From positions 714,440 through 778,439 of the forward strand of contig NW_008705565.1 of the NCBI RefSeq assembly GCF_000186865.1: a stretch of DNA of 64,000 bases. Direction: 5' to 3'. Origin of the DNA: Aureococcus anophagefferens (lineage: Eukaryota > Sar > Pelagophyceae > Pelagomonadales > Pelagomonadaceae). The notes under the pieces are model-generated. The model worked only from the letters and a program-made list of their open reading frames with translations, was not told the origin of the DNA and made no database searches. Below are positions 48,867 to 57,951 of this stretch, piece after piece. Each line of letters opens with the position of its first letter. The stretch's first letter is position 1. Position numbers and translations under genes: made by a program.

Positions 48867-50348
48867 ATGACGATGTTGGTCCTCCTCACCGTCGCCGCCG
48901 CGGCGGCGACGCCGCTGCGCGCCGTCTGGGACGCGGAGGCCCGGCGCGGCGTCGTCCCCGGCGTCGAGGCGCCGCCGCCCGCGGAGCACCTGAACTGTTC
49001 CCTGGCCGTCGTCGGCGGCGGCTGGGGCGGCGCCTACTTCGCGTGGCGCATGGGCGTCGACGCGGGCATCGTGGACCCCAAGGACATCTGCGTCTTCGAG
49101 GCCAACGGCCGCGTCGGCGGGCGCATCTACAGCGTGCGCGACCTGCCGTCGCTGAGCGGTCTCACGCTCGACGTCGGCGGCTACCGCTTCATCGAGACGG
49201 ACCGCATCCTGACGGACCTCGTCTGGACCAGCGTCGAACGACAGTAGTGCTTTCGCGTGAATTTCGCCCGAACGCGTGGCGAAATTCAACCCCGTCGCAC
49301 CCGGTAGGTCTGGACGGCGCTGGAGCTGCCGACGCGCTGCTACGACGCCAACTGCACGAAGAGCTGCCCCGGCGGCGCCGAGGGCTACCACACGTGCCAC
49401 ATCATCAAGGACGCGTACTCGAACAACGCGGGCTACGCGACGCCCATCGAGACCATGCTCGGGCAGCTCATGGACAAGGGCGCGTCCGTGCGCTTCGCGC
49501 GGCGCCTGACGTCCCTCTCGACGCGCGACGGCGTCGAGACGCTCGTCTTCGAGGACGGGGCCACGGCGACGGCCGGCACGGTCGTGCTCAACATGCCGCG
49601 AAATTCGCTGGAGAAGCTCGGCGGCGACTGGCTGCCCCCGGCCGCGGAGGACGCCGTGCTCGAGCACGTGCAAATGGTCAACATCACCAAGGTCTACGCG
49701 TCCTACGCCGACGCGTGGTGGGCGAACCACCTCGGCCTCGTCGAGGGCTTCTTCAACAAGACGAATTTGTTCAAGGGCGCGCCGCTCCACGGGCGCTACC
49801 ACGACGGGCCCATCAAGTGCGTCATCGGCGAGGACGACTCGGGCAACCCGGTCTACTCCGGCGACCGCGTGCGCTTCGGCAACTGCAGCGGGGCCATCGA
49901 GGCCTACTACACGCGCACGGAGAAGTACTACGCGCAGTTCAGGGCGGCGAGCCCCGAGGAGCCGCTCGCCGTCTTCGAGAGCGGCAAGATCGTCGACGAG
50001 CTCCACGCGTCGCTCATGGACTTCCACGCCGAGGCGCTGCGCGCCGCGGGCGTGGACCCGGCGTCCATCGCGAAGCCGGAGCTCGTGACCGTGTCCGACT
50101 GGTCCGGGGACGCGACCGTCACGCCCGCCTGCGGCGACTTTATCGGCGACGCGGACACGGCGAAGGCCGCGCGCCGGCCCGACCCGGCGCGCGGCGTCTT
50201 CCTCGCGAACCAGGACTTCGGGCCCCAGTTCTGCTGGGCGACGGGCTCCCTCATCGTCGCGGAGCGCGTCCTCATGGACCTCGGCGTGTCGAAGCCGGCC
50301 TGGCTCAACGCGACCTGGTACGCCGACCGCGTCGCGAGCATGCCCTGA
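48867..50348 (+). CDS. Secreted flavin-containing amine oxidase-like protein (one intron)
   Basis: Exons 48867-49220 and 49308-50348 give 464 residues. A signal peptide (MTMLVLLTVAAAAATPLRA) precedes the FAD Rossmann motif VVGGGWGGAY and the downstream EANGRVGGRI, both diagnostic of the NAD(P)-binding/amine-oxidase flavoprotein family. The second exon restores frame at VWTALELPTRCYD, and a Cys-rich loop follows. Removing the 87-nt intron, which contains an in-frame TAG, joins DL to VWTA without changing frame. It could be an amino-acid or amine oxidase acting outside the cell on organic nitrogen; substrate inferred only at family level. Confidence 0.82.
49221..49307. mobile_element. 87-nt introner-like insertion with 8-bp target duplication
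   Basis: GTCTGGAC is present at 49221-49228 and again at 49308-49315. The first copy supplies the GT donor, and GGTAG at the end of the insert supplies the acceptor. The insert has a perfect 11-bp internal inverted repeat (TGAATTTCGCC / GGCGAAATTCA). Removing 87 nt gives a continuous reading frame. Confidence 0.7.
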
Positions 50349-50439
50349 GCGGCGCCGCCGCCGCGCACCACACCGCGCGCCCGGAGCCTAACGCATCGCG
50401 TCTTGGAGGTGTCCGCCATAGGAGGAGCCTGCTCATAGC

Positions 50440-50684
50440 GTGGTTGATAGCAAAGTTCCAGTGAAGTGTTTTGGAGCACAAAATGTAAGTGTTTAGGGGG
50501 GAGAGGCAAGTGTTGGCAAGTGTTTCAACGGCCAAAAAAAGGCGAAAATTACCACCAAATGTGCAAAAAAAACACAGAAGTCGAACCAGCGACTGTTCCG
50601 TCGCGCTGACAGAAGTGTCTACGAGTGCTTCGTGAGCTTGAGTTAGTGTTTGTAACACTTACAAACAGCTTTGCTATCAACCAC
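50440..50684. mobile_element. MITE-like AT-rich element with 16-bp terminal inverted repeats
   Basis: GTGGTTGATAGCAAAG at 50440-50455 is the exact reverse complement of 50669-50684. Between them the DNA is markedly AT-richer than the window, has repeated AAGTGTT motifs and a small palindrome around GTTTGTAACACTTACAAAC, and codes for nothing. Outside, related direct repeats (ATAGGAGG...CCT...TCATA) lie at about 50418-50437 and 50691-50706, which could be an altered target duplication. The whole 50349-50761 gap between genes has no coding region. Confidence 0.65.
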
Positions 50685-50761
50685 GGCTCAATAGGAGGCC
50701 TCATAGGCGACCTGATCCGTTGGCGCAAAGCTGCAGCTGATCTCATGCTCAGTCGATCGCA

Positions 50762-52210
50762 ATGAGGATCGTGCCTAGAGTGCCGCGCCTCCGCCGCTTC
50801 GTGCGGCCGCGCGCGACGCCGACGCCACCGACAACACTGCACACACCGGCACCACCGACGCGACCGCGACTCCGCGCGATCGCTGCGCCGCGCCGCGGCC
50901 TCTGGTGCGCGCTGCGGCGCTGGCTGGCGCCGCGGCTCATGGCGCTGCTCGTCTTCGTCGGCCCCGTGCCGCTGCTGCCCGGCGGCTGCCCGCCGGCCCT
51001 CGCGGCGCACACGACGTCGCTGTGCATCGACGCGCCCGCGGCCGCCGTCGACGCGCGCGCGCCGCCGTGGGCGCCGCTCCGGTCGAAGCCGCGGACCGAC
51101 GAGCGCCGCGACGCGGACGCCGCGGCCCCGCGGCGCACGTCCTTCGTCGCCAACGCGGCGGCGCTCGTCGGGCCCGCCGTCGTGCGCGTCGACGTCGAGC
51201 GCGGCGAGGGGCGGCCCGAGTACTCGCACGCGTCGGGCTTCGTCTACGACGGGTCGAACTGTCTCGTGCTCACGAACGCGCACGTCGTCCAGGGCGCGAC
51301 GCGCGTCGCCGTCGTGACGGCCGAGGGCGACCGCAAGGACGCCACCGTGCTGGGCGTCGACGCGCACACGGACCTCGCGGTCCTCAAGGTCGCGGACGCG
51401 AGGAACCTTCCGGAGGCCGAGCTCGGCGACGACGTCGCGCTGCGCGTGGGCGACTGGGTCGTCGCCATCGGCCACCCCATCGGCCTCGACCACACCGTGA
51501 CGCTGGGCATCGTGTCGTCCAAGGGCCGGTCCATCGCGTCGCCGGTCATGAGCCGGCGCGACGACGAGTCCGGCGCGCGGCGCTGGGCGGACCGCGTGCG
51601 CTTCATCCAGACGGACGCGGCGATCAACCCGGGCAACTCCGGCGGCCCGCTCCTCGACGACGCGGGCAGGGTCATCGGCATCAACACGGCCACGGCCATG
51701 CACGCCGACGGCATCGGCTTCGCGATCCCCGTGACCGTCGCGAAGCGCGTCGCGGCCGACCTCGCGGCGGGCAAACGCGCGCGCCACGCCTACCTCGGCG
51801 TGGAGCTGAGCCCGCTGACGCCGGAGACGCGGCGCCTCGTGCGCGACGAGGCGGGCGACGCCGTGAAATTGCCGGACCGCGGCGCGCTCGTCATGCGCGT
51901 CGTCCCCGGGTCGCCCGCGGCGGCGGCGGGCCTCCGGCGCCACGACGTGCTCGTCACCGTCGCCGGGGCGCCCGTCCGCGACGTCGCGACGGTGCTCGTC
52001 GCCGTCGAGGAGGCGAACGTCGGCGACTCGCTGTCCCTGGGCCTCCGCCGCGGCGGCGGCCGGGAGCAAAACGTCGCGGTGACGACCGCGAACCTCGACG
52101 ACTTCTCCGACCCCCTCGACGCGCCGCCCCCGGCGAAGAAGCCCATCCCGGCCGCGGGGCGCGACGGCGTCGGGCGACTCGGCGTCGGCGCGCGGCGAAG
52201 CTTTTCGTAA
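50762..52210 (+). CDS. HtrA/Deg-family serine protease with PDZ domain
   Basis: 482 residues. A basic Pro/Arg-rich leader (1-55), a hydrophobic stretch (about 58-82) ending PPALAA and a likely cleavage site precede the trypsin-like domain. The triad is His174 (TNAHVV), Asp204 (HTDLAVLK) and Ser293 (NPGNSGGPL). A single PDZ domain follows (about 350-440, with PGSPAAAAGL and DVLVTV). Deg proteases degrade damaged proteins, for instance in the thylakoid lumen. A two-part presequence with an ALA-type cleavage site would suit that, but the first part is not a clear ER signal peptide, so compartment is uncertain. Confidence 0.88.
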   Translation: MRIVPRVPRLRRFVRPRATPTPPTTLHTPAPPTRPRLRAIAAPRRGLWCALRRWLAPRLMALLVFVGPVPLLPGGCPPALAAHTTSLCIDAPAAAVDARAPPWAPLRSKPRTDERRDADAAAPRRTSFVANAAALVGPAVVRVDVERGEGRPEYSHASGFVYDGSNCLVLTNAHVVQGATRVAVVTAEGDRKDATVLGVDAHTDLAVLKVADARNLPEAELGDDVALRVGDWVVAIGHPIGLDHTVTLGIVSSKGRSIASPVMSRRDDESGARRWADRVRFIQTDAAINPGNSGGPLLDDAGRVIGINTATAMHADGIGFAIPVTVAKRVAADLAAGKRARHAYLGVELSPLTPETRRLVRDEAGDAVKLPDRGALVMRVVPGSPAAAAGLRRHDVLVTVAGAPVRDVATVLVAVEEANVGDSLSLGLRRGGGREQNVAVTTANLDDFSDPLDAPPPAKKPIPAAGRDGVGRLGVGARRSFS

Positions 52211-52373
52211 AGGTTCCTGGCACCCCGCCCCGTCGACCCCCGGCGCGGGCAAGATATGTAGAGGCGTTTTCTTTGTTTTTGGAGGTCGGCAAGGACGGCA
52301 GCCCAAACCCGCGCTGAAAAAACTGTGCTTCGACGGGGCAGAAGATGGCATACCGTGCTGAGCTGTGAGAGGC

Positions 52374-55300
52374 ATGGCTTCGTCGCTGTTCCTTCTCCTC
52401 GGCGCGCTCGGCGCGCGCACGGCGCGTTCGCAGGAGATCTTCTGGAACTTCCGCGGGGCCTTCGCGCCGTCGTCGGATGTGCGCTGCCCCCAGAACCAGT
52501 ACCAGACCGTCAAGCACGAGCGCGGCCAGGACAACGAGTTCAAGGTCTACGCGACGCCGGACAGCTGCCAGGAGCTCTTCACGGCGCCCGCCGGGCGCGC
52601 CACCCGCGCGGGGAACGGGGGCGATCCCGGGCGCGGCCGCGTCGTTCCGTCGCCGCGACGCCCGCGCCGGTCCCGCAGGTACTACTCGCCGGCGGGCGCG
52701 GCCTACGCCGACGACCTGCGCGACGCCGACGACTTCTTCAAGACCGTGTGGTACAACGGGACCCAGTCCAAGTGCTCGACGATGCAGGGCTTCGCGCCGA
52801 ACATCTACTTTTACGCGTGCGAGTGCAACTTCGGCTTCCTCTGCCTCCCGAACACGGCGCTGCCCGCCTTCTGCCCCGAGGGCTTCTACTGCACCTACCC
52901 CTGGGACTACGACGAGTGCCAGGAGGGCGCGTCCGCCGGCGTCCTTTTCCTCCCGGCGGAACCCCCCGGAAACGCGAACGCCGCCGCAGGCCACTACTGC
53001 AAGGAGGGGAGCGTCTACGGGACGCCCTGCACGGCCATGGAGGCGTGCCCCAAGGGCTCGCCCGTGCCCATGGTGTCGAGCTCGGGCCCGACGCTCTTCC
53101 TCGCCTTCGTGGGCATGTTCTTCATCATCTTCAAGATCCAGGAGCGGCAGATCGAGATGAAGATGTCCAAGGAGAACCAGGAGATGGAGGACTACCTCGC
53201 GGCCTGCAAGACCGCCGAGGACAACAAGATGCCCGAGGAGCCCGAGGCCATCCTCATCGAGTACGTCGACGCGGCCGGCGTCGGCGGCTGGGGCCGCCTC
53301 GCGGCCGGCGACGGCTCCGGCGGCGAGACCAAGGACGAGGCCGGCGGCGGCGGCATCGAGATGCGCCAGGAGACGCCGCCGTCCGTCGCGCCCAAGGAGG
53401 TCGAGCTCGACACGGCGCCGCCGCCCGAGGGCGCCGACCACGTCATGGAGTTCGTCGTCGAGTTCGAGACGCTCACGCGCGTCGCGCCGCGCCCGAAACC
53501 GCCGCGCCCCGAAACCGCCCCCTCTCTCCCGGAAACTCTTCGCCCGACCGGTCCCCGCGCCCTAGGTTCACGCTGCCCAACGGCGTGCAGATCATGCGGG
53601 GCGTGTCCGGGCGCTTCGACCCGTGCACGAGCACGGCGATCATGGGCGCGTCGGGCGCGGGCAAGACGACGCTCATGAACCTCGTCGTGGGCAAGGTCAA
53701 GAAGACCAAGGGCACGATCCGCGTCAACGGCGAGGTCGTCGAGAGCCTCCAGCGCTGGAAGAGCCGCCTGGGCTTCGTGCCCCAGGAGGACATCATGCAC
53801 CGGCGGCTCACGGTGCTCCAGAACATCGCGTTCTCCGCGTCGCTGCGGCTGCCGACGACCATGTCCGAGGAGGACAAGGCGTTGCGCGTGCGCGACGCGC
53901 TGAAGGTGCTGCGCCTCGACCAGGTGCGCCACAGCATCATCGGCGACGAGATGCAGCGCGGCGTGTCCGGCGGCCAGCGGAAGCGCGTGAACGTCGCGAT
54001 CGAGATCGTCGCGGACCCGTCCGTGCTCTTCCTCGACGAGCCCACGTCCGGGCTGGACAGCGTGTCGTCGACGGAGCTCGCGCGCATGCTCGGGGACATC
54101 GCGCGGCGGAAGCGGCTGACCATCGCGGCCGTGGTCCACTCGCCGAGCCCCGCGGCGTTCGCGGCGTTCACGGATCTCATCCTGCTCCAGACGGGGGGCA
54201 CGCCGGTCTACGTGGGCAAGCTGCCGGGCTGCGAGCCCTACCTGGCGTCCATCGGCTTCACGTACCCGCGGGGCGAGAAGAACGGCGAGCCCTTCGCGGA
54301 CTACATGATGGGCGTCGTCGCGGGCATCGACCCGCGTGGATGCCAAACCTTGACTTCAATGTGAGCGTATGCGACGGTTTCGACGCGAGGCGTTCCGCCA
54401 CGCTTCGAGAACTCGACGAGAGCAATCGATTCGTCCAAACATCAGCCGAATCGACGTCGATGTGACCGAGCTAGAGAGTGCTGAAGGTTGGCGGGGACCC
54501 CCCGAACCAGCGGTTGGAATCCACGCAGGCATCTACAAGCCGGACCACTACAACGACCTCGAGAACTGGGACCGCATCACGGCCTTCGGGGACCTGTGGA
54601 AGGCCCACTTGGAGGGCGAGCGGCCGGACCTCCAGGGCGTCAAGGAGGGCAAGACGAAGGCGCGGCGGACGTCGGCGATCATCCGGAAGACGCGGAAGAC
54701 GGCCGCGGAGGAGCAGGCGCTCCAGCGGAAGCGGTCGACGTGCTTCCTGATGAAGTGCCTCTACCGCATCACGGACACCATCGGGCTGATCCTGACGGAC
54801 CTCTACGAGAAGCCCGAGGCCGTCATGTCGCAGTGCAAGATCCGCGACGAGGACCCGCAGCGGCCCCAGGCGGGCTTCGTGCTGCAGTTCCGCCTGTGCT
54901 TCGTGCGCGCCATGCGCCAGTCCTACGGCTCCTTCCGGTCCTTCGTCATGGGCTGCGTGCTGACGAACCTGGGCATCGGCCTCATGCTCGGCGCTGTGTG
55001 GATTCCAACCACTGGTTTGGGGGGTCCCCACCAAACTTCAGAACTCTCTATCTCGGTCACATCGAAGTCGATTCGGCTGATTTTTGGACGAATCGATTGC
55101 TCTTGTCGAGCTCTCGAAGCACGGCGAAAGAGTCTGGTCCAAACCGTTCGATTACGCGCACATTGAAGTCGGGTTGAAGATTTGAATTCCACACAGGCTC
55201 GGCGTGCTCATGGACATGGGCGACTACCTGAACGTGCTCGGGTCCTACCCCGAGGACATCTGCTGGCGCCAGTACCCGCTGTTGATCTACGCGTGCCTGG

Positions 55301-55986
55301 GCCTCCAGGCGAATTCGTACGTCGCCGCGCTGAACTTCATCGCGTTCATCGTCATCGGCGCCGGGGCCGCGGTCGCGACGAACACGTTCGGCGCGGAGAA
55401 GGTGATTTATTGGCGCGAGTCGTCGACGGGGCTGAATTCCGTGGCCTACTTCGCGGCCAAGGTCGTCGCGGACGTGCCCAAGGCTCTGGCGTCGACGCTC
55501 TGCATGCTCGCGGGCCTGCTCTACTCGTTCGTGTCGCCGATGAACACGGGCGAGCTCATCACGGCGACGGTCATCCTCTACCTCAACTCCTACGCCGCGG
55601 GCTACCTCCTGAGCTTCCTGCTCCCCTACGAGGCCTGCGGCATGGCCGCCGTCGGCTGGGGCATCTGCTGGGGCCTCATGTTCGGGGGCCTGAGCCTGAC
55701 GATGCGCGAGGACCTCGCGGGCTTCAAGAACAACCTCATGCTCATCTCGAGCGCGCGCTGGTACAACGAGGCCGTCTGGTACTCGTCGACCATGTACCCC
55801 TTCAGCGAGGTGCGCGACGGGCCCTCCAAGGGCAAGCCCTACTACAACCTCGACGCCGCGAACCACGCGCTCTGCTTCTACAAGACGCTCTGGGAGGCCT
55901 GCGGCTGCGCCTTCGCCTGCCTCCTCTGGTGGCTCGCCATCGACCTCTTCCTCATCGTCTTCACGAAGCTCGACAAGAAGAAGTAG
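52374..55986 (+). CDS. ABCG-type half transporter, four exons
   Basis: Exons 52374-53461, 53566-54335, 54529-54997 and 55197-55986 join in frame to 1038 residues. A signal peptide and Cys-rich ectodomain (CPEGFYC, GHYCKEG, CPKGSP) lead to one TM, then the ATPase: Walker A GASGAGKTT, signature VSGGQRKR and Walker B VLFLDEPTSGLDS. The ABC2-type membrane domain follows with about six spans. This layout matches plant ABCG24/28-like half transporters. Introns of 104, 193 and 199 nt are required: exon 1 to 2 gives VVEFTLPNGVQI. The second and third introns are mobile elements. An 84-nt Arg-rich stretch at 52595-52678 may be a GC-AG intron. Confidence 0.85.
54332..54528 (+). mobile_element. Introner element A in ABCG intron 2
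   Basis: 197-bp insert between GCATCGAC (54324-54331) and GCATCTAC (54529-54536), an 8-bp target duplication with one mismatch. Ends are inverted repeats: CCGCGTGGATGCC at the left and the complement of GGAATCCACGCAG at the right. The intron donor GT (54336) and acceptor CAG both lie in the element. Its sequence matches element B in reverse complement over nearly its whole length. Confidence 0.85.
54994..55196 (-). mobile_element. Introner element B in ABCG intron 3 (opposite orientation)
   Basis: 203-bp insert between perfect 8-bp duplications GCTCGGCG at 54986-54993 and 55197-55204. Left end CTGTGTGGATTCCAA, right end TTGAATTCCACACAG, forming inverted repeats. The donor GT is at 54998 and the acceptor CAG at 55194-55196. 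The reverse complement aligns with element A, sharing for instance AGAGCAATCGATTCGTCCAA and a GGGGACCCCC block. Confidence 0.9.
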
Positions 55987-56152
55987 GCGCGGCGTCTCCC
56001 CGCGCTCCGCCGCGTAACACGAGCGCAGAATCGGACGCCGTGGGAAGCTACTGCGCACTCCTTACCAGGAGTGGGCGCGATGAAGTCGCCGCCGCGGGCC
56101 GCCTTGTGGCGGCGCGCGGGACCGGGGCCGCCTGTTTTTTCGCGCGGACGGG

Positions 56153-57288
56153 CTACGCGGGGAGGCCCGACGACGCGGCGAGGAGCGCGTCGCCCGCCCG
56201 CGCCCAGGCCGAGGGCCGCTGGGCGTCCGGGTGGCCGCTGTCGTCGAGGGCGAGGCCCACGTCGCCGTCGTCCGTGGGCTTGTCGCCCGCGGCGGGCGTC
56301 CAGTCGCCGTTGAGCTCCCAGGCGTCGGACGCGATGGACGCCATGGACAGGGACATGGCCACGGACGCGATGGACAGGCTCTTGGGGATGGAGCCGGCGC
56401 TGGACAGGTTCCCCGGGCTCGGCGGCTCGTCGGCCTTGGCGTCCGCCGCGGCCCCGTCGGAGAGCGTCCGCGACCGGAGGCTCTCGAGCGCGTCGACGCT
56501 CTTGCCGCCGCCGGGCCGCAGGGGCGCGCCCAACGGCCGCGCGGCGTCCCGCGGCTCGCCGCGGCTCGCCGCCTCGTACTCCGCGCGCAGGTCCGGCGCC
56601 GCGGCGCGCGCGCGGGAACCGGGCGAGCCCTCGGCCGGCCGGTCCGTGCCCGCGCGCGTCTTCGCGGCCGGCGGCGGCGCCGCGGGCGGCGCGCGCCGCC
56701 GCGGCTCCGGGCGACGGGCGGCGGCCGCGGCCGGCCCGCGGCGGCCGCGGCGGCGCCGTCGCGCGGGCGCCGCATGCCGCCGCTCCGCGCCGACGCCTGG
56801 CGCTCGATGCAGAGGTGCTGTCTCGCCGTCTCCACGGAGCGGGACACGTGGGTCCGCGCGATGTCGTCGAACGCGAGCTTGGCGATGGCCCGCTCGCCGG
56901 CGTCGATCGCGCGCTGCCAGAGCCGCATGTTGCAGTAGCAGACGCCGAGGCCCGCGTCGGCGTGCGCCGCCGTCGTCTCGCCCATGGGCGCGCCGGACGC
57001 CTCGAGGCCCTCGAGGATCTCCCGGGCGTCGCTGAAGTCCGCGACGGCGCGCTCGTAGCTCAGACACGCCGCGTGCGCGTGGCCCCGGAGCAGCCGGATC
57101 CGCGCCTCCTCGTCCTCCTCGGCGACGCGCACCGCCGCCGGCGACCGCGACTCGACGGCGCGCTGCACGGCCCAGCGCAGGGCCCGGTCCAGGTCCGCGA
57201 CGGCCTCCCAGGGCCGGCCTGCGCGGCGCGCGTTCTGAACGGAAGCGATTCGAGCCGCGCGCGCCGCGCGCGCGCCGGACGTCTCCAT
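56153..57288 (-). CDS. TPR-like protein with a broken reading frame
   Basis: The N-terminal part (ATG at 57288) reads as helical repeats: EAVADLDRALRW, YERAVADFSDAREI and GLGVCYCNMRLWQRAIDAGERAI, as in TPR proteins. Around 56700-56780 this frame turns into Arg-rich nonsense, and the next minus-strand frame becomes protein-like (AEYEAASRGEPRDAARPL...SKSLSIASVAMSLSMAS...SDAWELNGDWTP) and stops at 56153. A small intron with non-standard sites, or a sequencing indel in the very GC-rich stretch, would reconcile them. Total is about 375 residues. Partner and role unknown; the second half is likely disordered and phosphorylatable. Confidence 0.55.
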
Positions 57289-57333
57289 CGAGGTTCGCGC
57301 GTTCTTTTTTGTAATGCGCGCGTTCTCTCATGG

Positions 57334-57486
57334 CTAGAGCAGACGCTGCGGCGCACCCATGCCCAAAAACGCGGCCGCGCGGCCGACGAGGCCCGCCGGC
57401 TCGCCCGGGCTCCGCTCAACGGCTTGGTTCGCCAGGTACCAGCGCCGCGCGGGCGTCAGATTCGCCTCGTCCACTTCGCCGTCCAT
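57334..57486 (-). CDS. Possible small protein of 50 residues
   Basis: Open frame from the ATG at 57486 to TAG at 57334, with an amphipathic composition (LTPARRWYLANQAVER, LVGRAAAFLGMG). It lies 45 bp upstream of the TPR-like start on the same strand. No family recognised, and it could equally be a leader ORF. The frame is open further upstream through low-complexity sequence. Confidence 0.3.
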   Translation of the reverse strand: MDGEVDEANLTPARRWYLANQAVERSPGEPAGLVGRAAAFLGMGAPQRLL

Positions 57487-57951
57487 GGCTGCCGCAGCGC
57501 GGCTCGGTGGGAGCCGCGATTGACTGGTAAGCGACGACGCAGCGGACGGCGACGGCGGCGCAAGAGTCGATCCGCGTGTGAGAGGCTGAGAGCTTCTGAG
57601 GCTCTTTGGCTGCAACATCACCAACTTGAAGTTATTTTCGGGTGTCGCGAATGGCGCCTGCCGAGGCAGCTCGCGCGCTCCGACGCCACGCCTTTTCTCT
57701 TTTTAGCGCCGAGAAGCGGCGCCAACGCGAACGCGACGTCCCCGGGTCTTCGAGTCGCGCGCGCGTTCGGCCGCGGCGGTGTCGCAGAGCCAGCCCCTGG
57801 CGCGCCGCCCGGGGATTCGACGAGGAAGTCGCGCATGTGCCAGACGTCCGTCGCGCTGCAGGCGCCGCGCGAGGCATGCGGTCGGTGCGGCGCGCGCCGC
57901 CACCCCCGGCGTGTGTCTCTCGAGCGTCTCTCGCTTTCCCACCTCAGCACT
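57487..57951. other. 465-bp region upstream of the cyclophilin fusion
   Basis: Open frames exist on both strands but all translate to Arg/Ala/Pro-rich text without domains. Likely promoter and 5' leader of the gene starting at 57952. No convincing gene. Confidence 0.45.

Noticed and set aside
50560..50620. tRNA-like T-arm (GGTTCGA on the minus strand)
   Set aside because: No matching acceptor, D or anticodon stems could be folded around it. It lies inside the MITE-like element.
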